Source: Chloroflexia bacterium (GTDB taxonomy: Bacteria > Chloroflexota > Chloroflexia > Thermomicrobiales > UBA6265). Taken from it: a stretch of DNA of 14,012 nucleotides. The stretch's first letter is position 1; the number at the start of each line of letters is the position of its first letter. The notes beneath the pieces were generated by a model. The model did no database searches, was not told the DNA's origin, and was given only the letters and a program-made list of their open reading frames with translations. The position numbers were made by a program, and so were the translations under genes. The DNA is taken from assembly GCA_013694885.1 (NCBI GenBank), contig JACDBO010000456.1:1-14012 (forward strand). The letters are read 5' to 3'. Shown in pieces: positions 13,101 through 14,012 of this stretch.

Positions 13101-14012
13101 GGCGACCACACCGACTTTCCGACGATCAGCGTCCGCGACAACGGCGTGCTCGTCACCGAGAACGCCAGCAAGGGGGCGACGTTCATGCGCCTCCGGCTGG
13201 TCGTCGACACAGCGACCAATCAGGTGGTCTACAAGACGGCCGACATCCACACGCCCTGGACCATCGGCGCCACCGCGGACGAAGGTATTCAGGGCCGGCT
13301 CGACGAGTTGAACGCCGACCTGCAGCCGATCCTCGGCACGGCCATCGGCACGTCGACGGTACCGATCCCCCGCGCCGATGCCTGCGGTACCGAGAACGGC
13401 CGCGCCTGCGAGTCGCTCGAAGGCAATGTCGTCACCGACGCGATGCGCGCCACTTACGGCACCGACTTCGCGCTGACCAACTCCGGCGGTCTGCGCGCCG
13501 ACCTGACCTGTCCGGCGCAGGACGCCCCGGACGACTTCTGCCCGGCCGGCGCCCCGGCCAACAGCATCACCCGCGGTCAGGTGCTCGGGGTGCTGCCCTT
13601 CGGCAACGTGGCCGTGACGCTGGAGGTGACCGGCGCCGAACTGAAGGAAATGCTGGAGGTCGGTGTCGGCGGGATGCCGGAACCGGACGGCGGCTTCGCC
13701 CAGGTCTCCGGGCTCTGCTTCACCTACGACCTCGGCCAACCGGAGGGGAGCCGCGTCGTCAGCGCGGTAAGGCAAGCGGAGGATGGCTCCTGCACCGGCG
13801 AGGCCATCGACCTGACCGAGGGCAGCACCTACACGCTGGCCACCAACGACTTCACGGTGGCCGGCGGCGACGACTACCCCGACCTCTCGGCCAAAGCGAC
13901 GACCCGCGACGTGCTGGACGAGGTGGTCACCGACTGGATCGCCGGCGCCGGCGCCACCCAGGTCCCCGGCGCCCCAGTCGCCCCGGCCATCCAGGGCCGC
14001 ATCACCTGCACC
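10146..14012 (+). CDS. Secreted fusion: NPP-type phosphodiesterase/alkaline phosphatase-superfamily domain + 5'-nucleotidase (3' end outside window)
   Basis: 1,289 codons are open without interruption. A signal peptide (1-31, ending TPLAA) is followed by an Ala-Ser-Pro linker. The first domain (about 50-725) has alkaline-phosphatase-superfamily ligands Asp59 (AADGMRPD), nucleophile Thr100 (FPPNTGVGWATLATG), Asp445/His449 (DEFSHQ), Asp517/His518 (SSDHGF) and His684 (NLHGTF). The second (about 740-1289) is UshA/CD73-like: Asp749/His751 (SDFHGQ), Asp804 (AAGDS), Asn837/His838/Asp841 (GNHNFD), His956, His988 (GDHTD), then substrate domain NSGGLRADL, PFGN (1151-1154) and GGDDY (1240-1244). Expected chemistry is phosphodiester/pyrophosphate cleavage to 5'-NMP, then nucleoside plus phosphate, outside the membrane. 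Linkers 275-301 and 876-884 lie inside the domains. ATG 10146 has GGAGG nine bases upstream; in-frame GTG 10113 (GGAG eight bases upstream) is possible. The C terminus looks nearly complete. Confidence 0.9.
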   Translation, partial: MSGYAVRRPHRLSMLLALLATFGMIATPLAARQATPTASPVASPAAGGGDAPLIFFAADGMRPDLVQRYSEAGLTPTFADLMASGVAGDNGLLQGFPPNTGVGWATLATGTWPGEHGSTNNTFHRTGEADFNNRTSAYQPNVLQAQTIAQAAEQAGKTVVSVEWVASRGLDPALNGPVVDFRSQFSDTGILANYDVPGQPAGADRFGVSYQRQDLRPAEGWSNVPESFSPAMEQQLVVTSEDEEVNPTRAFDLYIYDSTDDSQTNYDKVAAVPADAASPLASPVASPVASPSASPVASPVAMSGSKDGFDAVGELEAGGWSNVKVELSGERAGQTAGFYLKLIDLAPDLSRFRIYYTPVAHANASYLGCDAQPGCAESFEEELNSLYPTAIAADFAPLEGGIIDEETYTEQGLMWADAHHAYLRYIIQGLGVQPDLLMLGTPITDEFSHQFLGLNTETGPDGSPNPYYDDLNGDGQKDGLVEAREGYIQSAYQLADQTLAIGRALVEGEENVFVSSDHGFAPQWYAVNAPLALQQAGLTPAEVPSNCRTPEDGPPEQVMAKVCWAGGTAQVYLNVVDRDPTGVVPEEEYETVRDQVIQAFEGITDPNNPNAGVVDRVFRKEELRDVQGTDALHPSRSGDVVVTLSPPYQFDAATPGELIAPSQFFGQHGYLPDLVDLDHNINLHGTFLAAGPGIRQGPPVPGVRAIDLAPTAAFLLGIPGPTSARGKILYEIVQGGDTLREVTILNISDFHGQIVPLSASADDLEDEGAENPSFGVGGAAYLKPWLDLYRAEAKDGAILVAAGDSIGATPPISAFFDDQPTIEMMNALGFDADGIGNHNFDVGAEFFAGTIIPVAEFQYLSANIVGVPNATPMVLASPVASPVAGNGTNAPWAPATTFDFNGVTLGLIGFSNPDIPQLTRPGALGSFEVTDPVPAIDAQAAELRGQGVPVVVAMGHMGATSGTFADPAGPGVDVADSVVGVDALLGDHTDFPTISVRDNGVLVTENASKGATFMRLRLVVDTATNQVVYKTADIHTPWTIGATADEGIQGRLDELNADLQPILGTAIGTSTVPIPRADACGTENGRACESLEGNVVTDAMRATYGTDFALTNSGGLRADLTCPAQDAPDDFCPAGAPANSITRGQVLGVLPFGNVAVTLEVTGAELKEMLEVGVGGMPEPDGGFAQVSGLCFTYDLGQPEGSRVVSAVRQAEDGSCTGEAIDLTEGSTYTLATNDFTVAGGDDYPDLSAKATTRDVLDEVVTDWIAGAGATQVPGAPVAPAIQGRITCT
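10973..11049 (+). repeat. Ala-Ser-Pro tandem repeat coding segment
   Basis: These bases encode ASPLASPVASPVASPSASPV and a further ASPV unit, seven tandem (A)SP-x units, inside the phosphodiesterase domain (residues about 277-301). Similar shorter blocks occur at residues 38-44 and 876-884 of the same protein. Synonymous codons vary between units, so selection on the peptide rather than very recent DNA slippage is likely. Confidence 0.75.

Noticed and set aside
11757..13775. 672-codon open frame on the minus strand
   Set aside because: It is fully antisense to the phosphodiesterase/5'-nucleotidase frame, which carries clear catalytic motifs. The antisense product is Arg/Val/Asp/Gly-rich with no recognisable domain, as expected from high GC content.

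Overview
The window is very GC-rich, dense bacterial DNA. GTG starts are used alongside ATG, and long antisense open frames arise simply from base composition. The gene content (M81 and P1 peptidases, a GH38-like enzyme, secreted proteins with Ala-Ser-Pro linkers) and the structured intergenic repeats suggest a Chloroflexota/Thermomicrobia-type organism (Sphaerobacter-like). That assignment is inference; no marker gene is present. No rRNA, tRNA, CRISPR array, transposase or origin was seen.

Layout. (1) 1-580, plus strand: the 3' part of a CoA-acylating methylmalonate-semialdehyde dehydrogenase. (2) 590-9104, minus strand, transcribed right to left: a PHA-system family protein, a large GH38-type glycosidase, a small ABM-fold monooxygenase-like protein, an S10 serine carboxypeptidase-like protein, and an M81 (MlrC-like) metallopeptidase overlapping a P1/DmpA-type aminopeptidase by one base. 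Only the M81-P1 pair looks tightly coupled. The other gaps are 130-160 bp, and three of them hold structured repeats. (3) 9218-14012, plus strand: a Staphylococcus-nuclease-type lipoprotein, a 307-bp gap with hairpins and promoter-like hexamers, and a very long secreted protein that runs off the window.

The most notable gene is the last one. From 10146 to the window edge, 1,289 codons are open and encode a signal peptide, an alkaline-phosphatase-superfamily phosphodiesterase/nucleotide pyrophosphatase domain, and a UshA/CD73-type 5'-nucleotidase with both its metallophosphatase and C-terminal substrate domains. The expected metal and catalytic residues of both halves can largely be read. One chain could therefore convert extracellular NTPs, dinucleotides or oligonucleotide ends to 5'-NMP and then to nucleoside plus phosphate. 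The upstream nuclease lipoprotein would supply fragments. Together they read as a surface nucleic-acid/phosphate scavenging module, an inference from domains and position. Ala-Ser-Pro linkers sit inside both catalytic domains.

The minus-strand peptidases suggest catabolism of unusual peptides (D-amino acid, beta-amino acid or cyclic). The convergent semialdehyde dehydrogenase could in principle receive beta-amino-acid carbon, but that link is speculative.
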